Positions 1 through 9,076 of a DNA stretch of 64,000 bases are shown here, piece after piece (the first letter of the stretch is position 1; each line of letters opens with the position of its first letter). A model generated the notes under the pieces. The model was given only the letters and a program-made list of their open reading frames with translations, was not told where the DNA came from and did no database searches. A program made the position numbers and the translations under genes. The DNA is from Bradyrhizobium cytisi. GTDB taxonomy: Bacteria; Pseudomonadota; Alphaproteobacteria; Rhizobiales; Xanthobacteraceae. The stretch lies in contig NZ_VSSR01000001.1 in the NCBI RefSeq assembly GCF_008123515.1, positions 87,321 to 151,320 on the forward strand, in the 5' to 3' direction.

Positions 1-471
1 GACCACCGCTAGCGAGAAGTGGAAGTCGTAGCCGCCTCCCGCGAGCCAAAGCAGGAATTTCCGCAAGCCCACCATGCCGGTGATGTGGAGGGCCGAGAAG
101 CCGAGCACGGCGACCGCAGCGATTCCGATCCGTATCGCCAGCCCATGTGCCTGGCGCATGCGCCGCACGGCCAGCGTCAGGATCGGCACCAGCAGCAGGA
201 TGACGATGATGCTCGACAGCTCCCAGAACAGCCGCCGGCCAATGTCATAGCTGTCGCCGCGCCAGGCGGCGTCCTGCGCGCCCGAGAGCGCATTGACGAC
301 ACCGATGGCGAGCGCGACGGCTGCGATCGCAGCAAACATCGTCCATTCGCCACTGATCCCGCCGCGCCAACCGCTCGTCCCGGACGCCGGCGCCTCGTCC
401 CCTAGCGCCCGGTCCTGATCCCAAACCGTTTCGACGCGCTCCGTTTCGGGGGCATCTTGGCTGTCAGTCAT
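1..471 (-). CDS. Membrane protein, N-terminal part only (LytTR-type regulator likely)
   Basis: An open minus-strand frame starts at ATG 471 and runs off the window edge without a stop, giving 157 residues. After an acidic cytoplasmic start of about 40 residues there are three hydrophobic stretches, at roughly 46-66, 84-106 and 115-135, with the landmarks WRGDSYDIG and ALHITGMVGLRK. This layout resembles the membrane half of Bradyrhizobium regulators that end in a LytTR DNA-binding domain. That domain would lie outside the window, so the assignment is inference. The gene is divergent from the acyltransferase remnant that begins 45 bases away. Confidence 0.55.
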   Translation of the reverse strand, partial: MTDSQDAPETERVETVWDQDRALGDEAPASGTSGWRGGISGEWTMFAAIAAVALAIGVVNALSGAQDAAWRGDSYDIGRRLFWELSSIIVILLLVPILTLAVRRMRQAHGLAIRIGIAAVAVLGFSALHITGMVGLRKFLLWLAGGGYDFHFSLAVV

Positions 472-515
472 GGCCCGAAAACCGCGTTTGCCGTCCCGTC
501 AAGGAGCAGAGAACC

Positions 516-749
516 ATGTCAACACCGCAGCAAGTTTCGATTTCGGAACGACGCATCGATCTGGATTGGGTGCGGATTTTAGCCTTCGGGCTCTTGATCT
601 TCTACCACGTCTGCATGCTCTACGTGTCCTGGCGGTTTCACATCAAGAGCGACGAGATCGCGCGTCGGATCGCCTGGCTGCGGCCCCTGTTCGGGCTGCG
701 GATGGAGTCCCGTTCCGTTGGCGGAATTGCGCAGCAACAGCCGGCCTGA
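516..749 (+). pseudogene. Truncated acyltransferase-3 family protein (remnant)
   Basis: The first 60 or so residues (RRIDLDWVRILAFGLL, then a YHVCMLYVSW segment) match the start of acyltransferase-3/OpgC-like integral membrane acyltransferases, which are normally about 350-400 residues with ten or so membrane spans. Here only the first span survives. The frame then enters a low-complexity tail (GIAQQQPA) and stops after 77 residues. A reasonable ribosome site (AAGGAGCAGAG) precedes the ATG. The rest of the gene is not found before the desulfurase gene at 800, so this looks like a 3' deletion rather than a frameshift. Confidence 0.6.
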
Positions 750-799
750 TGTGCGGCGGCGGCTGATTGGCGCGAGGAGAAAAGGTGCTAAGAGGACGC

Positions 800-1939
800 A
801 TGCCAAGCCGCGTCTATCTCGACTGGAATGCGACCACGCCGCTGCGCGCCGAGGCGCGTGCAGCGGTGCTGGCCGCTTACGAGCTGATCGGCAATCCGTC
901 CTCGGTCCACGCCGAGGGACGGGAGGCGCGGCGGCTGGTCGAGGACGCACGTAGCTCGCTTGCGGCAGCCATCGGCGCTCTGCCGCGGAACGTGGTGTTC
1001 ACCTCCGCCGGAACCGAGGCCAATGCGCTGGCGCTGTCGCCCGGCTTGCGCAGCCGATCGGGTGAGCCGGTGCGGCGGCTCCTGGTTTCCGCGGTCGAGC
1101 ACGCCTCGGTGCTGGCGGGCGGTCGATTCCCGGCCAGCGACATCGGCCAGATCCGGGTCACGCGATCTGGCGTGGTCGATCTCGATGACCTCCGCGCGCT
1201 CGTCGCCGCCGGCCCGCCGGCGCTGGTCTCGATCATGGCGGCCAACAACGAGACCGGCGCGCTCCAGCCGGTGGCTGAAGCAGCGCGGATCGTCCACGAG
1301 GCGGGCGGCCTCCTGCATGTCGACGCGATCCAGGCGCTCGGCAAAATTGCTTTCAATATTAACGCGGTAGGCGCGGATTTTGCGAGCTCTTCTGGGCACA
1401 AGATCGGCGGCCCCAAAGGCGTCGGCGCGCTGGTCGTTGCCGAGGGGCTTGCCGGGTTGGAGCCGGTGCTGCGTGGCGGCGGACAGGAGCTCGGCCGGCG
1501 GGCGGGAACCGAGAATGTCGCCGGTATCGCTGGCTTTGGGGCAGCGGTGAGAGCCGCCCTTGAGGCTCTGCCGGAAGATGCGGAGCGCATGACAAGTCTA
1601 AGAGACAGCTTGGAAAATGGTATTCGGGGCATTGCCGGGGCGAGCATCTTCGCGGAAAACGTGAAGAGGTTGCCAAATACCGTCCTGTTCACCGCGCCGG
1701 GGCTCAAGGCCGAGACTGCCGTGATCGGCTTCGACCTCGAAGGCATCGCCGTCTCCTCCGGTTCGGCCTGTTCCTCCGGCAAGGTCCAGCCGTCCCACGT
1801 GCTCTCGGCGATGGGGTACGACGCCAGCGTGGCCCAGGGAGCGGTGCGCCTCAGTCTGGGCTGGTCCACGCAGCCGGGGGACATCAATCGGTGCCTGGAG
1901 GCTTGGCGAAAGCTCGGCAATACCCTACTTAGAGGCTAA
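800..1939 (+). CDS. Cysteine desulfurase, NifS/IscS-like
   Basis: Pyridoxal-phosphate enzyme of 379 residues that releases sulfur from cysteine as an enzyme-bound persulfide for Fe-S cluster building. The motif SSSGHKIGGPKG holds the cofactor lysine (K201), and SSGSACSSG holds the persulfide cysteine (C324). The ANNETGA loop and GTEN segment are typical of the NifS/IscS branch, as distinct from the SufS branch encoded later in this operon. I chose ATG 800; GTG 785 and TTG 767 are in-frame alternatives. It is the first gene of the suf operon, 125 bases before sufB, with an iron-box-like palindrome in between. Confidence 0.9.
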   Translation: MPSRVYLDWNATTPLRAEARAAVLAAYELIGNPSSVHAEGREARRLVEDARSSLAAAIGALPRNVVFTSAGTEANALALSPGLRSRSGEPVRRLLVSAVEHASVLAGGRFPASDIGQIRVTRSGVVDLDDLRALVAAGPPALVSIMAANNETGALQPVAEAARIVHEAGGLLHVDAIQALGKIAFNINAVGADFASSSGHKIGGPKGVGALVVAEGLAGLEPVLRGGGQELGRRAGTENVAGIAGFGAAVRAALEALPEDAERMTSLRDSLENGIRGIAGASIFAENVKRLPNTVLFTAPGLKAETAVIGFDLEGIAVSSGSACSSGKVQPSHVLSAMGYDASVAQGAVRLSLGWSTQPGDINRCLEAWRKLGNTLLRG

Positions 1940-1952
1940 GCGACGAAACACG

Positions 1953-1970
1953 GCTTGAACGGTTCTAAGC
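1953..1970. promoter_or_regulatory. Imperfect palindrome resembling an iron-control (Irr/ICE) box
   Basis: GCTTGAACGGTTCTAAGC lies in the 125-base gap between the desulfurase stop and the sufB ribosome site. One added A in the left arm would make a nearly perfect palindrome of the TTAGAA-N3-TTCTAA kind used by the haem-responsive repressor Irr in rhizobia. In related bacteria suf operons are known to respond to Irr and RirA. The match is imperfect and position-based, so the regulatory role is inference. Confidence 0.3.
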
Positions 1971-2064
1971 CCGTGCTTTCCGCCAAAAAACATCGTAAGA
2001 AACATCGTAATACTCGTCCGAGTTTGATCCACCGCGGTCCTTGAAACCGCGAGCGGAGGATAGA

Positions 2065-3561
<1,497 letters not shown>

Positions 3562-3622
3562 TTGCCGACCCTCGCGGTGCGCTCAGGCGCTCCAACATCA
3601 ATTGAATGAACTGGATGCCAAG

Positions 3623-4375
3623 ATGGCTTTGCTTGAAGTGAAAGACCTGCAGGTTCGTGTCGAGGAGCGTGAGATCCTCCATGGGCTCACTCTGACTGTG
3701 AACGAGGGTCAGATCCATGCGATCATGGGGCCGAACGGCTCCGGCAAGTCGACGTTGTCCCATGTCATTGCCGGCAAGCCCGGCTATGAGGTCACTGGCG
3801 GCCAGATCCTGTTCAAGGGCGAGGACCTCCTGGAGATGGCTCCCGAGGAGCGGGCTGCCAGGGGCGTGTTCCTCGCATTCCAGTATCCGGTCGAGATTCC
3901 CGGTGTTACCACCATGAATTTCCTGCGAACCGCACTGAATGCCCAGCGCAAGGCCCGCGGCGAGAGCGAATTGATGGTGCCGGACTTTCTGAAGAAGGTC
4001 CGCGAGGTCTCGAAGTCGCTGAACATCCCCCAGGACATGCTCAAGCGCGGCGTCAATGTTGGCTTCTCCGGCGGCGAGAAGAAGCGCAACGAGGTGCTCC
4101 AGATGGCGCTGTTCGAGCCGAGCCTGTGCATCCTCGACGAGATGGATTCCGGCCTGGACATCGATGCGCTGCGTATCGCAGCCGACGGCGTCAACGCGCT
4201 GCACTCGCCCAAGCGTGCGATGGTCGTGATCACCCACTATCAGCGGCTGCTGAACTACATCGTGCCCGACGTGGTGCACGTGATGTCGAAGGGCCGCGTC
4301 GTGAAGAGCGGCGGCAAGGAACTGGCGCTGGAGCTGGAAGCGTCCGGCTACACCCAGTTCGAGGATGCCGCGTAA
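3623..4375 (+). CDS. sufC: SufC, Fe-S assembly ATPase
   Basis: ABC-type ATPase without membrane domains; it binds SufB and SufD and drives the shape change needed for cluster assembly. The 250-residue protein has Walker A GPNGSGKST, a Q-loop in FLAFQYPVEIPG, the signature GFSGGEKKRNE and Walker B CILDEMDSGLD, the last two in the form typical of SufC. ATG 3623 gives the normal family length; the longer open frame back to 3542 overlaps sufB and is not supported. The stop is 11 bases before sufD. Confidence 0.97.
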   Translation: MALLEVKDLQVRVEEREILHGLTLTVNEGQIHAIMGPNGSGKSTLSHVIAGKPGYEVTGGQILFKGEDLLEMAPEERAARGVFLAFQYPVEIPGVTTMNFLRTALNAQRKARGESELMVPDFLKKVREVSKSLNIPQDMLKRGVNVGFSGGEKKRNEVLQMALFEPSLCILDEMDSGLDIDALRIAADGVNALHSPKRAMVVITHYQRLLNYIVPDVVHVMSKGRVVKSGGKELALELEASGYTQFEDAA

Positions 4376-4386
4376 GGAATCTTGCA

Positions 4387-5691
4387 ATGAACGTTGCTGT
4401 GGCAAAGACCGGAAAGGGCCGCGCGGTGAGCGATCTCTTCACCAGCGCCGAAGGCCGGCTGCCGGGTTCGCCGTCCGTGATCGCGGCGCGCCGCGAGGCG
4501 TTCGAGACCTATGAGCGTCTCGGCTTGCCGCACCGCCGGATCGAGGAATGGAAATACACCGACCTGCGCGCGCTGGTCGGCGAGGTGCTGCCGCTTGCGG
4601 TCGCGCCCGATGCGGCCGCTCTGAAACGCGCCGCGGACGCCATCAAGGCGCATGCGATCGAGGGTGCCCGCAAGCTGGTGCTGGTCGACGGCGTGTTCGC
4701 CGCCGATCTGTCAGACGTCAAGGCGCTCGCCACCGAGGCGAGTTTCAAGACGTTGCGGGAGACGCTGGAGAAGGATGCGGGTCTCCTGAAGACCGCTGCC
4801 ACCGACGCCGTGATCGCGCTCAACGCGGCGATGGCGACCGATGGCGTGGTGCTGTCGATTGCCGACGGCGCCCAGCTGTCCGCACCGATCCAGATCATCC
4901 ACATCGCGACCGCAGCTTCCGCGGCGGCCTTCACCCGTTCGCAGGTCGCGATCGGGAAGGGCGCTCGCGCCACCATCGTCGAAAGTTTCGTGGCGGCTGG
5001 CGCCAAGGCCTACCAGATCAACGACGCCGTGCTCGTCACGATCGGTGACGATGCCGATGTCGCGCATATCCGCCTGATGGACGACGCGCCCGACGCGCTG
5101 AACGTAACCTCGCATTTCGTGACGGTCGGCGCCAACGTCAAGTTGAATTTCTTCAACATGACCACCGGAGCTGCCGTCAGCCGCCTGCAAGGCTTCATCA
5201 CGCTGGCGGGTGAGGGCAGCGAGCTCTCGATCAACGGCGTCAACCTGTTGCAGAAGACCGAGCATGGCGACACCACGCTGGTCGTCGATCATGCGGTACC
5301 CAACTGCGTCAGCCGCGAGGTTTTTCGCGCTGTGATCGACGATCGCGCCCATTCGGTGTTCCAGGGCCGCATCATCGTTCGCCCCGATGCGCAGAAGACC
5401 GACGGCAAGATGATGACCCGTGCGCTGCTGCTCTCTGACGAAGCCGAGGCTGACAACAAGCCGGAGCTGGAAATCTTTGCCGACGACGTCTCCTGCGGCC
5501 ACGGCGCCACCGCCGGCGCGCTGGACGAGAACCTGCTGTTCTATCTGAAGGCGCGCGGCTTGCCGGAGAAGCAGGCCCAGGCACTGCTGATCCAGGCTTT
5601 CGTGGGCGAGGCGATCGAGCAGATCGCTGACGACGGCTTGCGCGAGCATGTGATCGGCATTGCCGAGCGCTGGCTGGAGCGTCGGTCATGA
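4387..5691 (+). CDS. sufD: SufD, Fe-S cluster scaffold subunit
   Basis: Second beta-helix subunit of the SufBC2D scaffold, 434 residues. The N-terminal EEWKYTDLR motif and the C-terminal SCGHGATAGALDE segment, with the histidine linked to cluster building in SufD, are both present. The start at ATG 4387 follows AAGGAATCTTGCA. Its last four bases are shared with the start of sufS (ATGA at 5688-5691), which points to translational coupling. Confidence 0.96.
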   Translation: MNVAVAKTGKGRAVSDLFTSAEGRLPGSPSVIAARREAFETYERLGLPHRRIEEWKYTDLRALVGEVLPLAVAPDAAALKRAADAIKAHAIEGARKLVLVDGVFAADLSDVKALATEASFKTLRETLEKDAGLLKTAATDAVIALNAAMATDGVVLSIADGAQLSAPIQIIHIATAASAAAFTRSQVAIGKGARATIVESFVAAGAKAYQINDAVLVTIGDDADVAHIRLMDDAPDALNVTSHFVTVGANVKLNFFNMTTGAAVSRLQGFITLAGEGSELSINGVNLLQKTEHGDTTLVVDHAVPNCVSREVFRAVIDDRAHSVFQGRIIVRPDAQKTDGKMMTRALLLSDEAEADNKPELEIFADDVSCGHGATAGALDENLLFYLKARGLPEKQAQALLIQAFVGEAIEQIADDGLREHVIGIAERWLERRS

Positions 5692-6935
5692 GCACGCATC
5701 CCGCAGTCATGAACGGGTCTTATGACGTTGCGCGCGTGCGCGAGGACTTTCCGGCGCTCGCCATGCAGGTCTACGGCAAGCCGCTGGTCTATCTCGACAA
5801 TGCGGCATCCGCCCAGAAGCCCAGCGCCGTGCTTGAGCGCATGACGCAGGCCTATACATCCGAATACGCCAACGTCCATCGCGGCCTGCATTATCTCGCC
5901 AACGCCGCGACCGAAGCCTATGAGGGCGGCCGCACCAAGGCCGCGCAGTTCATCAATGCTGCGCGGACCGAGGAAGTGATCTTCACGCGCAACGCGACCG
6001 AAGCGATCAATCTGGTCGCTTCCTCCTGGGGCGGGCCGAACATCAAAGAGGGTGACGAAATCGTCATCTCGATCATGGAGCACCACTCCAACATCGTGCC
6101 CTGGCATTTCCTGAGGGAGCGCCAGGGTGCCGTGATTAAGTGGGCGCCGGTCGACGACGAGGGCAATTTCCTCATCGACGAGTTCGAGAAGCTGTTGACG
6201 TCGAAGACCAAGCTGGTCGCGATCACGCAGATGTCTAACGCGCTCGGCACCATCGTGCCGGTCAAGGACGTCGTGAAGATTGCCCATGCCCGCGGCATTC
6301 CCGTGCTGGTCGACGGCAGCCAGGGCGCCGTGCATCTGCCCGTCGACGTCCAGGACATCGGCTGCGACTTCTACGTCTTCACCGGCCACAAGGTGTACGG
6401 TCCCACCGGCATCGGCGTGCTCTGGGCCAGGTATGACCACCTCGTCGCGATGCGCCCGTATAATGGCGGCGGCGAGATGATCCGCGAGGTCTCGCGCGAT
6501 GTCGTCACCTATGGCGATCCCCCGCACAAGTTCGAGGCGGGCACGCCCGCGATCGTCGAGGCCGTCGGCCTTGGCGCGGCCATCGACTACGTCAATTCGA
6601 TCGGCAAGGAGCGCATCGCTGCCCACGAGCACGATCTCGTCACCTACGCCCAGGATCGCTTACGCGAGATCAACTCGCTGCGGCTGATCGGCACCGCACG
6701 AGGCAAGGGCCCGGTGATCTCCTTTGAGCTCAAGGGTGCGCACGCCCATGACGTCGCCACCGTGATCGACCGCCAGGGCATCGCGGTGCGCGCGGGCACC
6801 CATTGCGTGATGCCGCTTTTAGAGCGGTTCAACGTGACGGCCACATGCCGGGCCTCGTTCGGCATGTATAATACGCGGGAAGAAGTCGATCATCTGGCAC
6901 AGGCGCTGCTGAAGGCGCGGGATTTGTTCGCATGA
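5688..6935 (+). CDS. sufS: SufS, cysteine desulfurase
   Basis: Group II cysteine desulfurase of 415 residues that supplies persulfide sulfur to the SUF scaffold. FTGHKVYGPTG holds the cofactor lysine (K235), and RAGTHCVMP holds the persulfide cysteine (C373). It has the short active-site loop of SufS enzymes, which usually need a sulfur acceptor such as SufE or SufU; neither is in this operon. Start and stop overlap sufD and the next gene by four bases each. Confidence 0.96.
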   Translation: MSTHPAVMNGSYDVARVREDFPALAMQVYGKPLVYLDNAASAQKPSAVLERMTQAYTSEYANVHRGLHYLANAATEAYEGGRTKAAQFINAARTEEVIFTRNATEAINLVASSWGGPNIKEGDEIVISIMEHHSNIVPWHFLRERQGAVIKWAPVDDEGNFLIDEFEKLLTSKTKLVAITQMSNALGTIVPVKDVVKIAHARGIPVLVDGSQGAVHLPVDVQDIGCDFYVFTGHKVYGPTGIGVLWARYDHLVAMRPYNGGGEMIREVSRDVVTYGDPPHKFEAGTPAIVEAVGLGAAIDYVNSIGKERIAAHEHDLVTYAQDRLREINSLRLIGTARGKGPVISFELKGAHAHDVATVIDRQGIAVRAGTHCVMPLLERFNVTATCRASFGMYNTREEVDHLAQALLKARDLFA

Positions 6936-7303
6936 GTGACACGGCCGAAATCAAAGCCAATCCGATGGAGACTCATTCGGCGCTGCCGCCGGAGGAGACC
7001 GAGCGTCTCACGACCGAGATCATCGCCGGCCTCAAGACCGTGTTCGATCCGGAGATCCCGGCCGACATCTACGAGCTGGGCCTGATCTACAAGGTCGAGA
7101 TCAAGGACGATCGCTCCGTCGACGTGCAGATGACGCTGACGACGCCGAACTGTCCGGCCGCCGGCGAGCTGCCGACCATGGTCGAGAACGCGGTCGCCAG
7201 CGTTCCCGGCGTCGGCGTGGTCGACGTCAAGGTCGTCTGGGAGCCGGCCTGGTCGCCGGAACGCATGAGCGACGAGGCGCGCCTCGTCCTCAACATGTGG
7301 TGA
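6932..7303 (+). CDS. sufT: SufT/MIP18-like Fe-S assembly protein (DUF59)
   Basis: Small protein of 123 residues with a DUF59/MIP18 domain over roughly residues 30-120. Landmarks are DPEIPADIYELGLIY and TTPNCPAAGELP, the latter with the single conserved cysteine of the family. Related proteins help late steps of Fe-S cluster maturation or transfer. The first 20 residues (to ALPPEETERL) are a variable lead. It overlaps sufS by ATGA and is followed 49 bases later by sufA, so it belongs to the same transcript. Confidence 0.9.
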   Translation: MSDTAEIKANPMETHSALPPEETERLTTEIIAGLKTVFDPEIPADIYELGLIYKVEIKDDRSVDVQMTLTTPNCPAAGELPTMVENAVASVPGVGVVDVKVVWEPAWSPERMSDEARLVLNMW

Positions 7304-7352
7304 CGCGTAACCTCGATATTGAATTCGCTCGGCAACGGACCACATAGATAAC

Positions 7353-7763
7353 ATGACCCAGATCTCGTCCGGCTCGACACCAGCATCCACCCCGAAGCCG
7401 CGGCGCCCGCGCCCGCAGGTGATGCGGCTGACCGATGCCGCTGCCCAGCGGATCAGCGAGCTGACCCAGCGCGCCGATTCCGAGATCGTCGGCCTGCGCG
7501 TCGGCGTCAAGAATGGCGGCTGCGCCGGCCAGTCCTACACGGTCGAATACGCCCATGATATCCGCCCGACCGACGAGGTCGTCGAGGACAAGGGCGTTAA
7601 GATCCTGGTCGACCCCAAGGCCGTGCTGTTCCTGCTCGGCACCGAGATGGACTACAAGGCCGACAAGATGCAGGCCCAGTTCGTCTTCAACAATCCCAAC
7701 CAGATCTCCGCCTGCGGCTGCGGCGAATCGGTCGAGCTGCGCCCGGCGCAGATCGACGGGTAG
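7353..7763 (+). CDS. sufA: SufA/ErpA-type A-type Fe-S carrier
   Basis: A-type carrier of 136 residues that accepts assembled clusters and hands them to target proteins. The three ligand cysteines are in place: GGCAGQSY (C57) and the C-terminal ACGCGES (C121, C123). A proline- and arginine-rich lead of about 22 residues (STPKPRRPRPQ) precedes the HesB-like fold and may be disordered. It closes the suf operon; an imperfect palindrome of a dispersed repeat begins 18 bases after its stop. Confidence 0.93.
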   Translation: MTQISSGSTPASTPKPRRPRPQVMRLTDAAAQRISELTQRADSEIVGLRVGVKNGGCAGQSYTVEYAHDIRPTDEVVEDKGVKILVDPKAVLFLLGTEMDYKADKMQAQFVFNNPNQISACGCGESVELRPAQIDG

Positions 7764-7780
7764 ATTTCTCCGTCGTTGCT

Positions 7781-7918
7781 CTCGTGTCCCGGACGCGCTG
7801 CAGCGCGCTTGTGCTGCTGCGCAGAGCCGGGACCCACGCTATAGTCACCAGTACAAAGACGGCTGGGCCCCGGCTCAGCAGCGCACCGTTTCACGCTGCG
7901 CTGCATCCGGGGCACGAG
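7781..7918. repeat. Dispersed intergenic palindrome, copy 1
   Basis: The outer arms CTCGTGTCCCGGA and TCCGGGGCACGAG pair at all but one position, and the interior holds further self-complementary GCGCTGCAGCGCG-like pieces. It fills the gap between sufA and the TfoX-like gene. Related elements occur at 27529-27640 and 35459-35554. Such palindromes are common between genes in this bacterial group and could form an RNA hairpin that ends or protects the suf transcript. Confidence 0.6.
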
Positions 7919-7923
7919 AGAGC

Positions 7924-8370
7924 ATGCCTATGGACCGCGAATTCCTGATCGACCTGTTCGCCGATTTCGGCCCCGTCGCCATCCGAAAGATGTTCTCCGG
8001 CTACGGCATCTCCGCCGACGGCATCAACTTCGCACTCGCCCTTCGCGCCGGCCTGTTCTTCCGCGCCGACGAGGTGACCATTCCCGATTTTGAAGCGGAA
8101 GGCTCAAAGCCCTTCCAGTATTCGACCCGCGCCAAGACCGTGCTTGTGAACTCCTATTGGGAGCTGCCGGCGCGCCTGTTCGACGATTCCGAGGAGCTGG
8201 CGCAATGGGCGAGGGCGGCGCTCGCCGCCGCCCAGCGCGCCAAGGTGAAGAAGCGCCCGAAGGGGAAGAAGGTCGCGAAGAAGGCGGAGCCGAAGAAGCC
8301 CGTTGCGAAAAAACGGCCAGCCAAGAAGTCGGTTCGTAGGGTTGGCAAAGTGAAGCGTGCCCACCGTTGA
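7924..8370 (+). CDS. TfoX/Sxy N-terminal-domain protein with lysine-rich tail
   Basis: Protein of 148 residues. Residues 1-100 match the TfoX N-terminal domain (RKMFSGYGISADGINFAL, then FFRADEV and the FQYSTRAKTVLVNSYWELP stretch). From about residue 105 it becomes a highly basic tail built of K/R/A/P units such as KKVAKKAEPKKPVAKK, similar in style to histone H1-like tails. In gammaproteobacteria Sxy/TfoX controls competence genes; a role here is unproven. The tail suggests nucleic acid contact. ATG 7924 and ATG 7930 are both possible starts. It is convergent with fabA. Confidence 0.8.
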   Translation: MPMDREFLIDLFADFGPVAIRKMFSGYGISADGINFALALRAGLFFRADEVTIPDFEAEGSKPFQYSTRAKTVLVNSYWELPARLFDDSEELAQWARAALAAAQRAKVKKRPKGKKVAKKAEPKKPVAKKRPAKKSVRRVGKVKRAHR

Positions 8371-8432
8371 AGTCCCGGTGTGGAGAGATGGTGGGCACGG
8401 CGCAAGCGCGCCTTTGCCGACCGTACGGCACG

Positions 8433-8963
8433 TCACTCCGCGGCCTTGGTCAAACCAACCCGCATATCCTTCGCCACGAACACACAGGTGCCGTCAGCAA
8501 GCACGCGGCCGTCGGCTATCCCGAGCACCAGCTTGCCGCGGCGGACCATGCGCATGGTGACCTCGTAGCGCACGGATCGCGTCGTCGGCGTGATGGCGCC
8601 CGTGACCTCGACCTCGCCGACGCCGATGGCGCGGCCCTTGCCCGGTGAGCCCGACCAGCCGAGCCAGTAGCCGACCATCTGCCACATCGCATCCAGGCCG
8701 AGACTTCCCGGCATCATCGCGTCACCGCGATAGTGACAATCGAAGAACCAGTGGCCCGGCACAATGTCGAGCTCGCCGACGATATGGCCCTTGCCGAACT
8801 CGCCGCCGTTCAGGCTGAGTTCGGTGATGCGGTCCATCATGAGCATCGGCGGCGCCGGCAATTGCGCATTGCCCGGACCGAAATAGCCGCCTTCGCTCGA
8901 TCTCAGCAGCTCGTCCCTGGTGTAAGACGGTTGTGGCCTGTGAAAATCATGAGGATTGGGCAC
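8433..8963 (-). CDS. fabA: 3-hydroxydecanoyl-ACP dehydratase/isomerase, FabA type
   Basis: Hot-dog fold enzyme of 176 residues, close to the usual 172. FabA dehydrates 3-hydroxyacyl-ACP and isomerises the C10 product, the entry to unsaturated fatty acids. CHYRGDAMMPGSLGLDAMWQ holds the catalytic pair H77 and D91 at the spacing seen in E. coli FabA, and MLMMDRI and GRAIGVGEVEVTG are also conserved. The start is GTG 8963 with a GAGGA site upstream. FabA is usually joined to fabB in alphaproteobacteria; here neither fabB nor fabI is adjacent, so this may be a second copy. Confidence 0.9.
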   Translation of the reverse strand: MPNPHDFHRPQPSYTRDELLRSSEGGYFGPGNAQLPAPPMLMMDRITELSLNGGEFGKGHIVGELDIVPGHWFFDCHYRGDAMMPGSLGLDAMWQMVGYWLGWSGSPGKGRAIGVGEVEVTGAITPTTRSVRYEVTMRMVRRGKLVLGIADGRVLADGTCVFVAKDMRVGLTKAAE

Positions 8964-9076
8964 GACAACAAGTCCTCGATACGCGCGATCAGACGTTGCA
9001 GGTGGCGAGGAAGATGTCGTCCGTCAGGTTGGAATGTCAAGCGCGGCCCGCGTCTCTCGGCCCGCAGTGTCCCGCC

